A stretch of DNA of 64,000 bases, from contig NZ_MIYK01000010.1 of NCBI RefSeq assembly GCF_002907375.1, positions 248,001-312,000 on the forward strand. Direction: 5' to 3'. The stretch's first letter is position 1; each line of letters begins with the position of its first letter. Made by a program: the position numbers and the translations under genes. The notes beneath the pieces were generated by a model that worked only from the letters and a program-made list of their open reading frames with translations, made no database searches and was not told where the DNA came from. The DNA comes from Fructilactobacillus lindneri DSM 20690 = JCM 11027. GTDB taxonomy: Bacteria; Bacillota; Bacilli; Lactobacillales; Lactobacillaceae. Positions 55,496 through 64,000 of the stretch are shown here, in pieces.

Positions 55496-56791
55496 ATGAT
55501 TGATAGATATTCACGAGCACCAATGAAGAAAATTTGGAGTATGCAAAATCAATATCAAACTTGGTTGGATGTTGAAATTGCAATTGATGAAGCCTGGAAT
55601 CAGCAAGGAATGATTTCTGATGCTGAAATTAAAAAAATCCAAGATAATGCAACTTTTGATGTTGATAAAATTGCAGAAATTGAAAAAGAAACTCATCATG
55701 ATATTGTCGCTTTTACCCGCAATGTTTCTGAATCATTAGGACCTGAAAAACGCTGGATTCACTACGGAATTACTAGTACTGACGTAGTTGATACTGCACA
55801 AGGCTTACGTTTGAAACAGGCTAATCAAATCTTACGCAGTGATATCGAAATGTTAATGGAAACCATTAAAAAAATGGCATTGAAATACAAAAATACAGTT
55901 GAAATTGGTCGGACTCACGGAGTTCAAGCCGAACCAACTACTTTTGGTTTGAAAATGGCACGTTGGTATTCAGAAATGAAACGGAATCTAAAACGTTTTG
56001 ACGAAGCTGCTGCAGAGGTTGAAGCTGGGAATATTTCTGGGGCTGTCGGAACTTATGCATATATGCCGCTTGAAATTGAACAATATGTTTGTAAAAAATT
56101 TGGTTTGCGTCCACAAGAAATCACTAGTCAAGTTTTGCCTCGTGATTTACACGCTGAATATATTGCTACCCTTGCCTTGATTGGTACAAGTTTAGAAAAT
56201 TTTGCAACTGAAATTCGTGGTCTGCAAAGATCAGAAATTCACGAAGTTGAAGAACTATTTAATAAAGGCCAAAAAGGTTCCTCAGCTATGCCGCATAAAC
56301 GGAATCCAATCGGTTCAGAAAATATTACCGGGTTAGCTCGGACCTTGCGAGGCTTAATTACAACTGCTTATGAAAATGTTTCATTATGGCATGAACGGGA
56401 TATCTCGCATTCTTCTGCAGAACGTATCATTCTTCCAGAGGCTACTACTTTATTAGATTATATGTTAAATCGCTTTAACGGGATTTTAAGTAATTTAGTA
56501 GTTTTCCCGAACCGAATGAAAGAAAATATGAAAATTACTTACGGACTAATCTTTAGTCAGCGAGTAATGCTTGAGTTGATTGAAAAAGGTATGAGCCGTG
56601 AAGCAGCTTATGATTTAGTTCAGCCATTAACTGCCAAAGCTTGGGATGAACATCAACAATTTAAACCATTAGTTGAAAATAACGAAGAAATCAGCAAAAA
56701 ATTGTCTCAAGAAGAAATTGATGAAATTTTTGATTATCATTATCAGATTCGTCATGCAGATGAAATTTTCAAACGTGTAGGGTTGGAATAA
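55496..56791 (+). CDS. purB: Adenylosuccinate lyase
   Basis: A 431-residue fumarase/aspartase-superfamily enzyme that splits SAICAR and adenylosuccinate, releasing fumarate. It starts IDRYSRAPMKKIWSMQNQYQ. ETHHDIVAFTRNVSE, GRTHGVQAEPTTFGLKMA and the signature loop KGSSAMPHKRNPIGSENITG (near 260) are clear. ATG 55496 is preferred to TTG 55490. It closes the operon before a terminator. Because it also acts in IMP-to-AMP conversion, it is needed even if de novo synthesis is lost. Intact. Confidence 0.96.
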   Translation: MIDRYSRAPMKKIWSMQNQYQTWLDVEIAIDEAWNQQGMISDAEIKKIQDNATFDVDKIAEIEKETHHDIVAFTRNVSESLGPEKRWIHYGITSTDVVDTAQGLRLKQANQILRSDIEMLMETIKKMALKYKNTVEIGRTHGVQAEPTTFGLKMARWYSEMKRNLKRFDEAAAEVEAGNISGAVGTYAYMPLEIEQYVCKKFGLRPQEITSQVLPRDLHAEYIATLALIGTSLENFATEIRGLQRSEIHEVEELFNKGQKGSSAMPHKRNPIGSENITGLARTLRGLITTAYENVSLWHERDISHSSAERIILPEATTLLDYMLNRFNGILSNLVVFPNRMKENMKITYGLIFSQRVMLELIEKGMSREAAYDLVQPLTAKAWDEHQQFKPLVENNEEISKKLSQEEIDEIFDYHYQIRHADEIFKRVGLE

Positions 56792-56812
56792 AAACTTAAA
56801 TAATTTTTAATT

Positions 56813-56846
56813 AACAGTAGAATTCAAATTGAATTCTACTGTTTTT
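56813..56846 (+). terminator. Terminator of the purine operon
   Basis: AACAGTAGAATTCAA and TTGAATTCTACTGTT pair perfectly, followed by TTT. Confidence 0.92.
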
Positions 56847-56868
56847 ATTTGGATTTTAAATAATAAAA

Positions 56869-56897
56869 AAGTCTTAATCTAAATGAGATTAAGACTT
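56869..56897 (-). terminator. Terminator of pepX
   Basis: AAGTCTTAATCT and AGATTAAGACTT pair; the T-run is on the minus strand after the pepX stop. Confidence 0.88.
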
Positions 56898-56905
56898 GGA
56901 AATAT

Positions 56906-59248
56906 TTATTGAAAGGGAATGTCAAGTGAACTATGTTCCTGATCAATTTTATAGTGGATAGCTTGATTGCCTCTAATAGTCATTTGAAAATCAGTGGCAT
57001 ATAAAACTAGAGTTAGTTTTCTCCCAGCAGGCAAATGGTAATAAGTTGGCTGTAAATCGAAACTAACATCATAAAATTTATCTGGTTCGATAATTTCATT
57101 TTGAGATGAATCATGACGGTTTTGGAGGTTTAGATGGGCTCGAGAAATTATTTTGAATGGAGTTTGCTGTTTATTTTGCAATAATTCGCGTAAATCATCA
57201 GTGTACCAGCGATAACCTAACTGGACCCCATTCTTTTTGAGGATAGTTGGTGATTCCTGTAAGCGGTTGGCATTCCCGGAATCTAACAAGAGAGCACTAA
57301 TCATTCCAATATCTTGGTTGCTTTTAATTCTGAGCTTAATCGTCACATTACCATTAATAGTAGTATCGTGGTTAATATTGATATTGGCAATTAGCCGATT
57401 ATCATTCAGCGTGTCGTTGCGAGGATTAAGCAAATCCGTTTGCCATTTATCAGGGTTTTGACAATATTTAATAAATTGTTGTGGTGCTATTTCATTTTTA
57501 AACTGTGTTTTTGAAAAAACAAGCGGAAAATTAGTAGTAGTTTGCGATAACCAATTAGGCTTAGAATTCCAAGTGTCAGCTTTTACATTGTCTTGAACAA
57601 TCACATTGGGAATGATTTTTTCAGCTTGATTATTAATATTATATAATTCATGAGTTAACCACAGATTAACCAGGTCGGAAAAATCAAACGAAGGGAAAGC
57701 ATTAATGTAGATATGTTGACCTTGATGTAAGATTAGTTTTTTACTGATAGGTAATTGTTGAATACCCCGCCACAGCTTAGCTGGATTTTTGAGTTTTACG
57801 TTCCAATCATTTAAACCATGAACTAACATAATGTCAGCTTTGATATTTTTTAAATTATTACGATAGTTGCGATTATGCCAAAATTGATTATAACTACCAG
57901 TTTTTCGATCTTGCCCAGAGGTTAAATGACTTAATTCTTTTATGAAAGCAGGTTTGATTTTTTGATAATCACCCAAACGTAAGCTCCGAGAAAAAGTTTC
58001 TCCTGCCAGCACGTCGGCATCTTCACCTTGAAAACCACCAGGAGCAATTACTAAACCATTTTCCCTGTAATAGTCGTACCACGAAGAAATTGCGGCTTCA
58101 GCAATGATGGTCTTTAAACCTTTGACTCCGGTAGTTGCCGCCGCAACTGCTAGGGTTCCGAGATATGAACGTCCAGTCATTGCAACATTGCCATTACTCC
58201 AGTTCGCTTTGACTGGTATATAATCCGTACGATTGGTGTAGGCAGTTCGATCACCATGCAACCATTCAATGACGGCAATGGTACTCGCGGTTTGTTGTGC
58301 ATCTCCACAAGTTTGCAAACCGTCGGAATCGACTGTACCAATCCCGGCCGCATAAACACTTGCAAAACCACGAACTAACAGGTAATCATTAAGCGTATAA
58401 CCAGGTTTAGGAGTATGTGTATGCGTGGCATTAGTAGCTGGTTGTTGATTTAGAGGCTTTTTCCCTCGTATCAAAGATGATGTTTGCATTAATTTATTCT
58501 TTTTAACAGGCTTTTTAGTGAGAGAAACATTAACGTTATGAGTTAGTTTTTCCCCTAATAAATCATTAGTCCCTTGATCATATGGAGAAGCAGTATAGGC
58601 TACTGCAACTTTCATGTTTGTTTTAGGACGAGTGATTTCAACTTTGATTAAATCATTTTTTCCGTCAAAATCAGAATCAAAATCAGTTTGGACATAAACA
58701 GTTTCATAAATGAAATTTTGGGCTAAAAAAGTAGCCTGAGCTTTTCCATTAAAAATTAATTGCTGATTTGGCTTGAAATGGTGCTGTGTATAATATCCTT
58801 GGGCTGCCAACTTATCAATTAAAGTTAGCCCATTTTTGGTATGCGTATTTAACAAATTATAGTAGGCAGTTACAAGATCGTTTGTGCTTTTGATATTATT
58901 TAGGGTAAACAAACCTAAATTTTTCATGCTAGCAATAGGAGACTCGATTTGAAAATCATCATCAGCTTCAAAATCGAGCAACTGTAAAGCAACAAGATAA
59001 AAGACCTCATTGGTAATTGATTCTTTATCCTTGATAAAGCGACCCAAAGAGGTGCTTGGGGTCGCTAAATATTGATCCAGTTCCGCGTAAAAATCACTTG
59101 TAGCAGGAAATTGCCAAAAGATGGTTTGAAGAAAATTTTTAAATAAAGCAGTTGTAGTAGTTGCTGAAGTAGGAAAACCAATCGTATTTAATTCGTTTTT
59201 GATAGTGGTTATCTCTGGGTGTAATTGTGCAAATTGATTAATTTTCAT
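56906..59248 (-). CDS. pepX: Xaa-Pro dipeptidyl-peptidase
   Basis: A 780-residue intracellular serine peptidase (family S15) that removes X-Pro dipeptides from peptides, important for using proline-rich cereal or milk proteins. The N-terminal helical domain (1-150, FKNFLQTIFWQFPATSDFYA) is followed by the alpha/beta-hydrolase core. The nucleophile serine is in VAMTGRSYLGTLAVAA, near residue 355. The catalytic acid is likely in MLVHGLNDWNVK, and the histidine is in LILHQGQHIYIN. The C-terminal jelly-roll domain spans about 560-780. Length is as expected for lactobacilli. It is a single gene with its own terminator. Confidence 0.95.
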   Translation of the reverse strand: MKINQFAQLHPEITTIKNELNTIGFPTSATTTTALFKNFLQTIFWQFPATSDFYAELDQYLATPSTSLGRFIKDKESITNEVFYLVALQLLDFEADDDFQIESPIASMKNLGLFTLNNIKSTNDLVTAYYNLLNTHTKNGLTLIDKLAAQGYYTQHHFKPNQQLIFNGKAQATFLAQNFIYETVYVQTDFDSDFDGKNDLIKVEITRPKTNMKVAVAYTASPYDQGTNDLLGEKLTHNVNVSLTKKPVKKNKLMQTSSLIRGKKPLNQQPATNATHTHTPKPGYTLNDYLLVRGFASVYAAGIGTVDSDGLQTCGDAQQTASTIAVIEWLHGDRTAYTNRTDYIPVKANWSNGNVAMTGRSYLGTLAVAAATTGVKGLKTIIAEAAISSWYDYYRENGLVIAPGGFQGEDADVLAGETFSRSLRLGDYQKIKPAFIKELSHLTSGQDRKTGSYNQFWHNRNYRNNLKNIKADIMLVHGLNDWNVKLKNPAKLWRGIQQLPISKKLILHQGQHIYINAFPSFDFSDLVNLWLTHELYNINNQAEKIIPNVIVQDNVKADTWNSKPNWLSQTTTNFPLVFSKTQFKNEIAPQQFIKYCQNPDKWQTDLLNPRNDTLNDNRLIANININHDTTINGNVTIKLRIKSNQDIGMISALLLDSGNANRLQESPTILKKNGVQLGYRWYTDDLRELLQNKQQTPFKIISRAHLNLQNRHDSSQNEIIEPDKFYDVSFDLQPTYYHLPAGRKLTLVLYATDFQMTIRGNQAIHYKIDQEHSSLDIPFQ

Positions 59249-59360
59249 TATGGGCCTCTTTTATTTTTTCTACATTGTACCTTATTTAATTTCTTTAGGA
59301 TGTAATAGTGTAGAATTAGTAGTGAAAAAGATAACGAATTAAAAATTGGAGAATAATATC

Positions 59361-60524
59361 ATGACAGAGAAACTAACATCAGAAGTCAAAAAGAATGTTT
59401 TAAACACCAAATTATCAAATATTTATGGGTTTAGTGAAAAATTAGCTGAAATTCCAGATTTAATCAAATTAACTTTAGGGGAACCCGATTTTGCGACTCC
59501 AGAACATGTGAAAAAAGCTGCTATTGCAGCGATTCAAAATAATGATAGCCACTACACAGCAACTTGGGGTCGGATTGAAACGCGCAAAGCGGCAGCAGAT
59601 TTTTTAAAGCAAAAGTATGGATTATACTATAATCCTGAAACTGAGTTAGTGATCACTAATGGTGTTACGGAAGCGATGTTTGACACAATGGAAACATTAA
59701 TTTCTGATGGAGATGAGGTGCTAATTCCTACTCCTGCTTTTCCTGTTTATTATTCTTTAATTGATTTAAATGGCGGTAAACGAGTTGCAATTAACACCCA
59801 AGATGATGATTTTTTGTTAACGCCGCAAAAACTCCAAAATGTAATTGCAAAACATCCGAATGCTAAGGCTTTAATTTTAAACTTTCCGTCTAATCCGACT
59901 GGTCGAACATATTCTGAGAGTCAGATTAAAGCATTAGCTGATGTAATCGCTAATACTAACTTATTAGTAATAAGTGACGAGATTTATAGCGAACTCACTT
60001 ATGGACGAAAACATACTTCGATTGCTAAATATTTGCCGGAACAAACTATTTTGTTTAATGGTCTTTCAAAATCACATGCTATGACTGGTTGGCGAATTGG
60101 TTTATTTGCTGGTCCAGCTGATTTGGTGACAGAAATTGCTAAAGTTCACGAATTAGTGACGACCTCTGTAATGACTGCAGCTCAGGATGCTGCTGAAGAG
60201 GCATTTGGAAATGGAAAAGATGATGCATTGCCAATGGTTACAGAATACGTTAAACGTCGTGATTACTTAAGCAATGCTTTAGCTGATTTAGGTTTTGAAA
60301 ATCATTTGCCAGAAGGTGCATTTTATATCTTTGCTAAAATTCCGGCAGAATATAATCAAGATAGTTATGATTTTTGTTTAGATGTTGCACAAAATGCTAG
60401 AGTTGGAATGATTCCTGGATCTAGTTTTGGACCTGGTGGGGAAGGTTATGTACGTGCTAGTTATGCAACTAGTATGGATAATTTGCATGAGGCCATTAAG
60501 CGTTTGCAAGCTTACTTAAATTAA
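59361..60524 (+). CDS. Class I/II pyridoxal-phosphate aminotransferase
   Basis: A 387-residue PLP enzyme of aspartate aminotransferase fold type I. The PLP lysine is in FNGLSKSHAMTGWRIGLFAG near 235. The DEIYSELTYG cofactor aspartate/tyrosine motif, LILNFPSNPTGRTYS and the C-terminal FGPGGEGYVRASYA with substrate-binding arginine are all present. The pattern fits the PatA/AraT group (N-acetyl-diaminopimelate or aromatic/aspartate transaminases); exact specificity is uncertain. ATG 59361 with TTGGAGAAT is preferred over TTG 59346. It is convergent with ldh, and a bidirectional terminator lies between. Confidence 0.9.
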   Translation: MTEKLTSEVKKNVLNTKLSNIYGFSEKLAEIPDLIKLTLGEPDFATPEHVKKAAIAAIQNNDSHYTATWGRIETRKAAADFLKQKYGLYYNPETELVITNGVTEAMFDTMETLISDGDEVLIPTPAFPVYYSLIDLNGGKRVAINTQDDDFLLTPQKLQNVIAKHPNAKALILNFPSNPTGRTYSESQIKALADVIANTNLLVISDEIYSELTYGRKHTSIAKYLPEQTILFNGLSKSHAMTGWRIGLFAGPADLVTEIAKVHELVTTSVMTAAQDAAEEAFGNGKDDALPMVTEYVKRRDYLSNALADLGFENHLPEGAFYIFAKIPAEYNQDSYDFCLDVAQNARVGMIPGSSFGPGGEGYVRASYATSMDNLHEAIKRLQAYLN

Positions 60525-60535
60525 TTTTTTCGACA

Positions 60536-60568
60536 AAAAAACGGACAATTTAAAAATTGTCCGTTTTT
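60536..60568. terminator. Bidirectional terminator between aminotransferase and ldh
   Basis: AAAAACGGACAATTT and AAATTGTCCGTTTTT pair, with A/T tails on both strands. Confidence 0.9.
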
Positions 60569-60587
60569 ATTTACATTAGCAAAATAC

Positions 60588-61609
<1,022 letters not shown>

Positions 61610-61753
61610 TTTTCATGTTATATAGTAGTCAAAACAAAAACTAGTCAGCAATCTAATTTATTTAAAATTTTGCTTGACGAAATAATTTTCTGATGGTAAT
61701 ATTTAATAGTTGTCAAAACGAGGTTATTAATTTTTTGCCTCATCCCATTCAAT

Positions 61754-61826
61754 GGAAGATTAGCTCAGCTGGGAGAGCATCTGCCTTACAAGCAGGAGGT
61801 CACAGGTTCGATCCCTGTATCTTCCA
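61754..61826 (+). tRNA. tRNA-Val (TAC)
   Basis: The acceptor GGAAGAT/ATCTTCC pairs, the anticodon loop is CTTACAA, and the T arm GGTTCGATCC fits. Discriminator A, CCA not encoded. It is the first of an eight-gene tRNA cluster. Confidence 0.95.
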
Positions 61827-61828
61827 TT

Positions 61829-61901
61829 GAGCCGTTAGCTCAGCCGGTAGAGCATCTGACTTTTAATCAGAGGGTCGGCAGTTCGAACCTGCCACGGCTC
61901 A
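61829..61901 (+). tRNA. tRNA-Lys (TTT)
   Basis: Acceptor GAGCCGT/ACGGCTC, anticodon loop CTTTTAA, discriminator A. It follows tRNA-Val by 2 bp. Confidence 0.95.
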
Positions 61902-61929
61902 TTAGTACAATTTAATAATAAGCATATAT

Positions 61930-62012
61930 GCGGACGTGGCGGAATTGGCAGACGCGCTAGATTTAGGTTCTAGTGTCTTCGTGACGTGGGGGTTCGAGTC
62001 CCTTCGTCCGCA
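61930..62012 (+). tRNA. tRNA-Leu (TAG)
   Basis: Acceptor GCGGACG/CGTCCGC, loop TTTAGGT giving anticodon TAG, and a long variable arm (TGTCTTCGTGACGTG region) of a class II tRNA. Confidence 0.94.
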
Positions 62013-62023
62013 TTATCTATTAT

Positions 62024-62097
62024 GCCGACTTAGCTCAGATGGCTAGAGCGCGTCACTAGTAATGATGAGGTCGGAGGTTCGAGTCCTCTAGTCGGCA
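62024..62097 (+). tRNA. tRNA-Thr (AGT)
   Basis: Acceptor GCCGACT/AGTCGGC, loop CTAGTAA with anticodon AGT, discriminator A. An A at position 34 is uncommon outside Arg in bacteria but occurs for Thr in lactobacilli. Confidence 0.9.
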
Positions 62098-62101
62098 TTA
62101 T

Positions 62102-62173
62102 GCGGAAGTAGTTCAGTGGTAGAACGCCACCTTGCCATGGTGGAGGTCGCGGGTTCGAATCCCGTCTTCCGCT
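62102..62173 (+). tRNA. tRNA-Gly (GCC)
   Basis: Acceptor GCGGAAG/CTTCCGC, loop TTGCCAT with anticodon GCC, discriminator T. Confidence 0.94.
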
Positions 62174-62192
62174 TTTAACATCTAGTAATTTT

Positions 62193-62278
62193 GCCGCGGT
62201 GGCGGAATTGGCAGACGCACAGGACTTAAAATCCTGCGGTCAGTAATGACCATACCGGTTCGATCCCGGTCCGCGGCA
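62193..62278 (+). tRNA. tRNA-Leu (TAA)
   Basis: Acceptor GCCGCGG/CCGCGGC, loop CTTAAAA with anticodon TAA, and a long variable arm (CGGTCAGTAATGACC). Confidence 0.94.
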
Positions 62279-62297
62279 TTTTTATTTATAATAATAT

Positions 62298-62371
62298 GCA
62301 CCTATAGCGCAATTGGATAGAGTGTCTGACTACGAATCAGAAGGTTGTAGGTTCGACTCCTACTAGGTGCA
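62298..62371 (+). tRNA. tRNA-Arg (ACG)
   Basis: Acceptor GCACCTA/TAGGTGC, loop CTACGAA with anticodon ACG (read as inosine after TadA deamination). Confidence 0.94.
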
Positions 62372-62378
62372 TTTTCAT

Positions 62379-62452
62379 CGGGAAGTAGCTCAGCTTGGTA
62401 GAGCACCTGGTTTGGGACCAGGGGGTCGCAGGTTCGAATCCTGTCTTCCCGA
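62379..62452 (+). tRNA. tRNA-Pro (TGG)
   Basis: Acceptor CGGGAAG/CTTCCCG, loop TTTGGGA with anticodon TGG. Last of the cluster; no rRNA gene accompanies it in this window. Confidence 0.94.
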
Positions 62453-62473
62453 TTATATTTTAATAGTCCAACT

Positions 62474-62509
62474 AAAATACCGCTAAATAATAAATTTGGC
62501 GGTATTTTT
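62474..62509 (+). terminator. Terminator of the tRNA cluster
   Basis: AAAATACCGC(T)AAAT pairs with ATTTGGCGGTATTTT, T-run tail. Confidence 0.85.
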
Positions 62510-62542
62510 ATATACTTAAATAAGTATTTTAAGTTACTTTAC

Positions 62543-62591
62543 TTGTCATTTAATTAAGTTGTTTATATAATTAAAGTCAAGATTAGTCAGA
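62543..62591 (+). promoter_or_regulatory. ctsR promoter with CtsR operator
   Basis: The promoter is TTGTCA (62543-62548), a 17-bp spacer and TATAAT (62566-62571). AGTCAAG-ATT-AGTCAGA at 62575-62591 fits the CtsR heptad repeat RGTCAAA-NAN-RGTCAAA with two changes. It overlaps the start site, so CtsR would repress its own operon. Confidence 0.8.
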
Positions 62592-62605
62592 AATGAGATG
62601 AGATT

Positions 62606-63079
62606 ATGGCAAGCCATAGTATGTCAGATACTATTGAAGAATATTTGAAACAAATGCTGGTTAGTTCAGATGAAGAAGAGGTCGAAATTAGACGTTCCGA
62701 TATTGCGGAACACTTTGATGTGGTACCTTCTCAAATCAACTACGTCATAAAAACTCGTTTTGCACTTCAAGACGGTTATATCGTCCAAAGCAAACGAGGC
62801 GGCGGCGGTTATATTAGGATTGAAAAGATTAACTTAATGGAAGATTCAGATGTTTTTGACCGTTTGATTAATTCGATTAGTGACCGTATCAGTCAAAAAG
62901 AAGAAGAAGATATCTTGCATACTCTCTTTAATAATGATTTACTCTCGGATCGAGAAGTAAATATGGTTGCATCGATTCTTACTCACGATGCAATCAACGT
63001 TTCTGATCCTGAAACTGAAGAAAAAGTTCGTGCAAACGTATTGTCGGCTTTATTATGTCGACTTAAATATGAATGTTAG
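62606..63079 (+). CDS. ctsR: Class III heat-shock repressor CtsR
   Basis: A 157-residue DNA-binding repressor of clp genes. The N-terminal winged helix-turn-helix is clear: [34 protein letters not shown] and [29 protein letters not shown] holds the glycine-rich wing that senses heat. The C-terminal dimer domain follows ([20 protein letters not shown]). McsA and McsB are absent: clpC follows directly after 19 bp, as is usual in lactobacilli. A CtsR box overlaps its promoter. Confidence 0.96.
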   Translation: MASHSMSDTIEEYLKQMLVSSDEEEVEIRRSDIAEHFDVVPSQINYVIKTRFALQDGYIVQSKRGGGGYIRIEKINLMEDSDVFDRLINSISDRISQKEEEDILHTLFNNDLLSDREVNMVASILTHDAINVSDPETEEKVRANVLSALLCRLKYEC

Positions 63080-63098
63080 CCGAAAGGAGATTCTAATT

Positions 63099-64000
63099 AT
63101 GGAAGATTCATTGACGCCTAGTGCTAAAAAAGTACTTGAAATTGCTCAAGAACAGGCACGTAATTTTCGTCATCAAGCTGTGGGAACTGAACATTTGTTG
63201 TTGGCTCTTACAATTGAAAAAAGTGGAATTGCGTATCAAACCTTAAATCAATTATCAGTTACAGAGCAAGATGTCAAAGAAGAGATTGAACAATTAGCTG
63301 GATATGGTGATTTACAGGTTGATGAAAACACTTATTTGTCATATTCACCAAAAATGCGAGATGTGATTGCGTTGGCTGGAAAAATTGCTAAACAATATGG
63401 CAGTGCAAAAGTTGGACCAGAACATTTATTGCTAGCTTTGACTAACGATAATGCAATTTTATCATCCAGAATTTTAACTAGTTTAGGTGTTGGACCTGAA
63501 GAAGTTCGCAAAATTACAATTCGAAAAATGGGAGTTCCGGATCAGGGATTTCCTAAAGATGGTAAATCTAGTAATAAAAAGGGACTTACGCCAACCCTTG
63601 ATTCTTTGGCTAAGGATTTAACTAAGGTTGCTAAAGATGGTAATCTAGATCCAATTATTGGCCGTGATACTGAAATCAAACGAGCAATTCAGATTCTAAG
63701 TCGAAGAACGAAAAATAATCCGGTTTTAATTGGCGAACCTGGAGTTGGTAAAACTGCGATTGCCGAAGGATTAGCACAAAAGATTGTCCAAAAAAAGGTC
63801 CCAGAAGACATGCTTAATAAACGAATTATGATGCTTGATATGGGATCATTGGTAGCTGGAACGAAATATCGTGGTGAATTTGAAAATCGTTTAAAGAAAG
63901 TTATTAACGAAGTTCAAGCAAGTGGAAATGTGATTTTATTTGTCGATGAATTGCATACTCTAATTGGTGCTGGTGGCGCTGAGGGAGCTATTGATGCTTC
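63099..64000 (+). CDS. clpC: ATP-dependent Clp protease ATPase ClpC, partial
   Basis: The first 300 codons of an HSP100 unfoldase that runs off the right edge. It has the N-terminal double Clp-N repeat ([20 protein letters not shown] with GTEHLLLAL, then [16 protein letters not shown]-like). The D1 AAA+ Walker A is [19 protein letters not shown] near 209-220, and Walker B is [12 protein letters not shown] near 280. ATG 63099 has CGAAAGGAG. It forms an operon with ctsR. It works with ClpP to degrade misfolded proteins. Identification is certain for the visible part. Confidence 0.96.
   Translation, partial: MEDSLTPSAKKVLEIAQEQARNFRHQAVGTEHLLLALTIEKSGIAYQTLNQLSVTEQDVKEEIEQLAGYGDLQVDENTYLSYSPKMRDVIALAGKIAKQYGSAKVGPEHLLLALTNDNAILSSRILTSLGVGPEEVRKITIRKMGVPDQGFPKDGKSSNKKGLTPTLDSLAKDLTKVAKDGNLDPIIGRDTEIKRAIQILSRRTKNNPVLIGEPGVGKTAIAEGLAQKIVQKKVPEDMLNKRIMMLDMGSLVAGTKYRGEFENRLKKVINEVQASGNVILFVDELHTLIGAGGAEGAIDA

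Noticed and set aside
61754-62452. Possible end of an rRNA operon before the tRNA cluster
   Set aside because: No 5S or 23S sequence precedes tRNA-Val; the upstream DNA is the ldh promoter region.

Overview
The window is low-GC, densely coded DNA from a Firmicute of the Lactobacillaceae type. This rests on the gene content: D- and L-lactate dehydrogenases, bifunctional AdhE, PepX, a CopY/CopB pair, T-box and lysine riboswitch leaders, CtsR-ClpC, a KxYKxGKxW/LPxTG surface protein, and tRNA genes without encoded CCA. A heterofermentative, small-genome lactobacillus would fit. The genus cannot be fixed by eye.

Layout. 1-6.1 kb: a CPA2-type antiporter (cut by the left edge), D-lactate dehydrogenase, a TetR regulator, a lone metal-binding lipoprotein, and glutaminase with a GadC-type antiporter that carries a nonsense codon. 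6.2-16.2 kb: two alcohol dehydrogenases (AdhP-like and AdhE), a GT8 glycosyltransferase, a MetF-like reductase, two amino-acid permeases and an SDR protein; the second permease sits behind two tandem T-boxes. 16.6-30.9 kb: frameshifted hflX, a phosphatase, HelD, CoaA, the copper operon copYB with two cop boxes, a pseudouridine synthase, nucleoside deoxyribosyltransferase, a CDF transporter, ThrE-type exporter halves and a TauE/DUF1634 pair. 31-36.7 kb: PAP2 phosphatase, tRNA-Asn, a nicotinamidase-like hydrolase, a lysine riboswitch with its permease, a deoxynucleoside kinase, and a T-box with serS. 37-41.9 kb: a very large repetitive surface adhesin, frameshifted ahead of its LPQTG anchor. 42.3-56.8 kb: the purine operon purE-K-C-S-Q-L-F-M-N-H-D-fhs-purB. 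56.9-64 kb: PepX, an aminotransferase, L-lactate dehydrogenase, eight tRNA genes, ctsR and the start of clpC.

The strongest signal is gene decay. Within one operon, purE (2-bp tandem duplication), purC (nonsense codon) and purL (5-bp tandem duplication) are each broken, while the other pathway genes look intact. If real, the strain cannot make purines de novo and depends on salvage; a deoxynucleoside kinase and a nucleoside deoxyribosyltransferase are nearby. gadC, hflX and the adhesin are also interrupted, and tRNA-Asn has one extra base. Some lesions are homopolymer length changes and could be sequencing errors; the purL duplication and the nonsense codons are harder to explain that way.

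Regulation readable in the sequence: two identical 13-bp palindromes around the TetR gene; a perfect cre upstream of the AdhP-like gene; cop boxes; a CtsR box; a near-perfect PurBox; a lysine riboswitch; three T-boxes (two in tandem); a possible attenuator before a permease; and a perfect 17-bp inverted repeat around the -10 of ldh.
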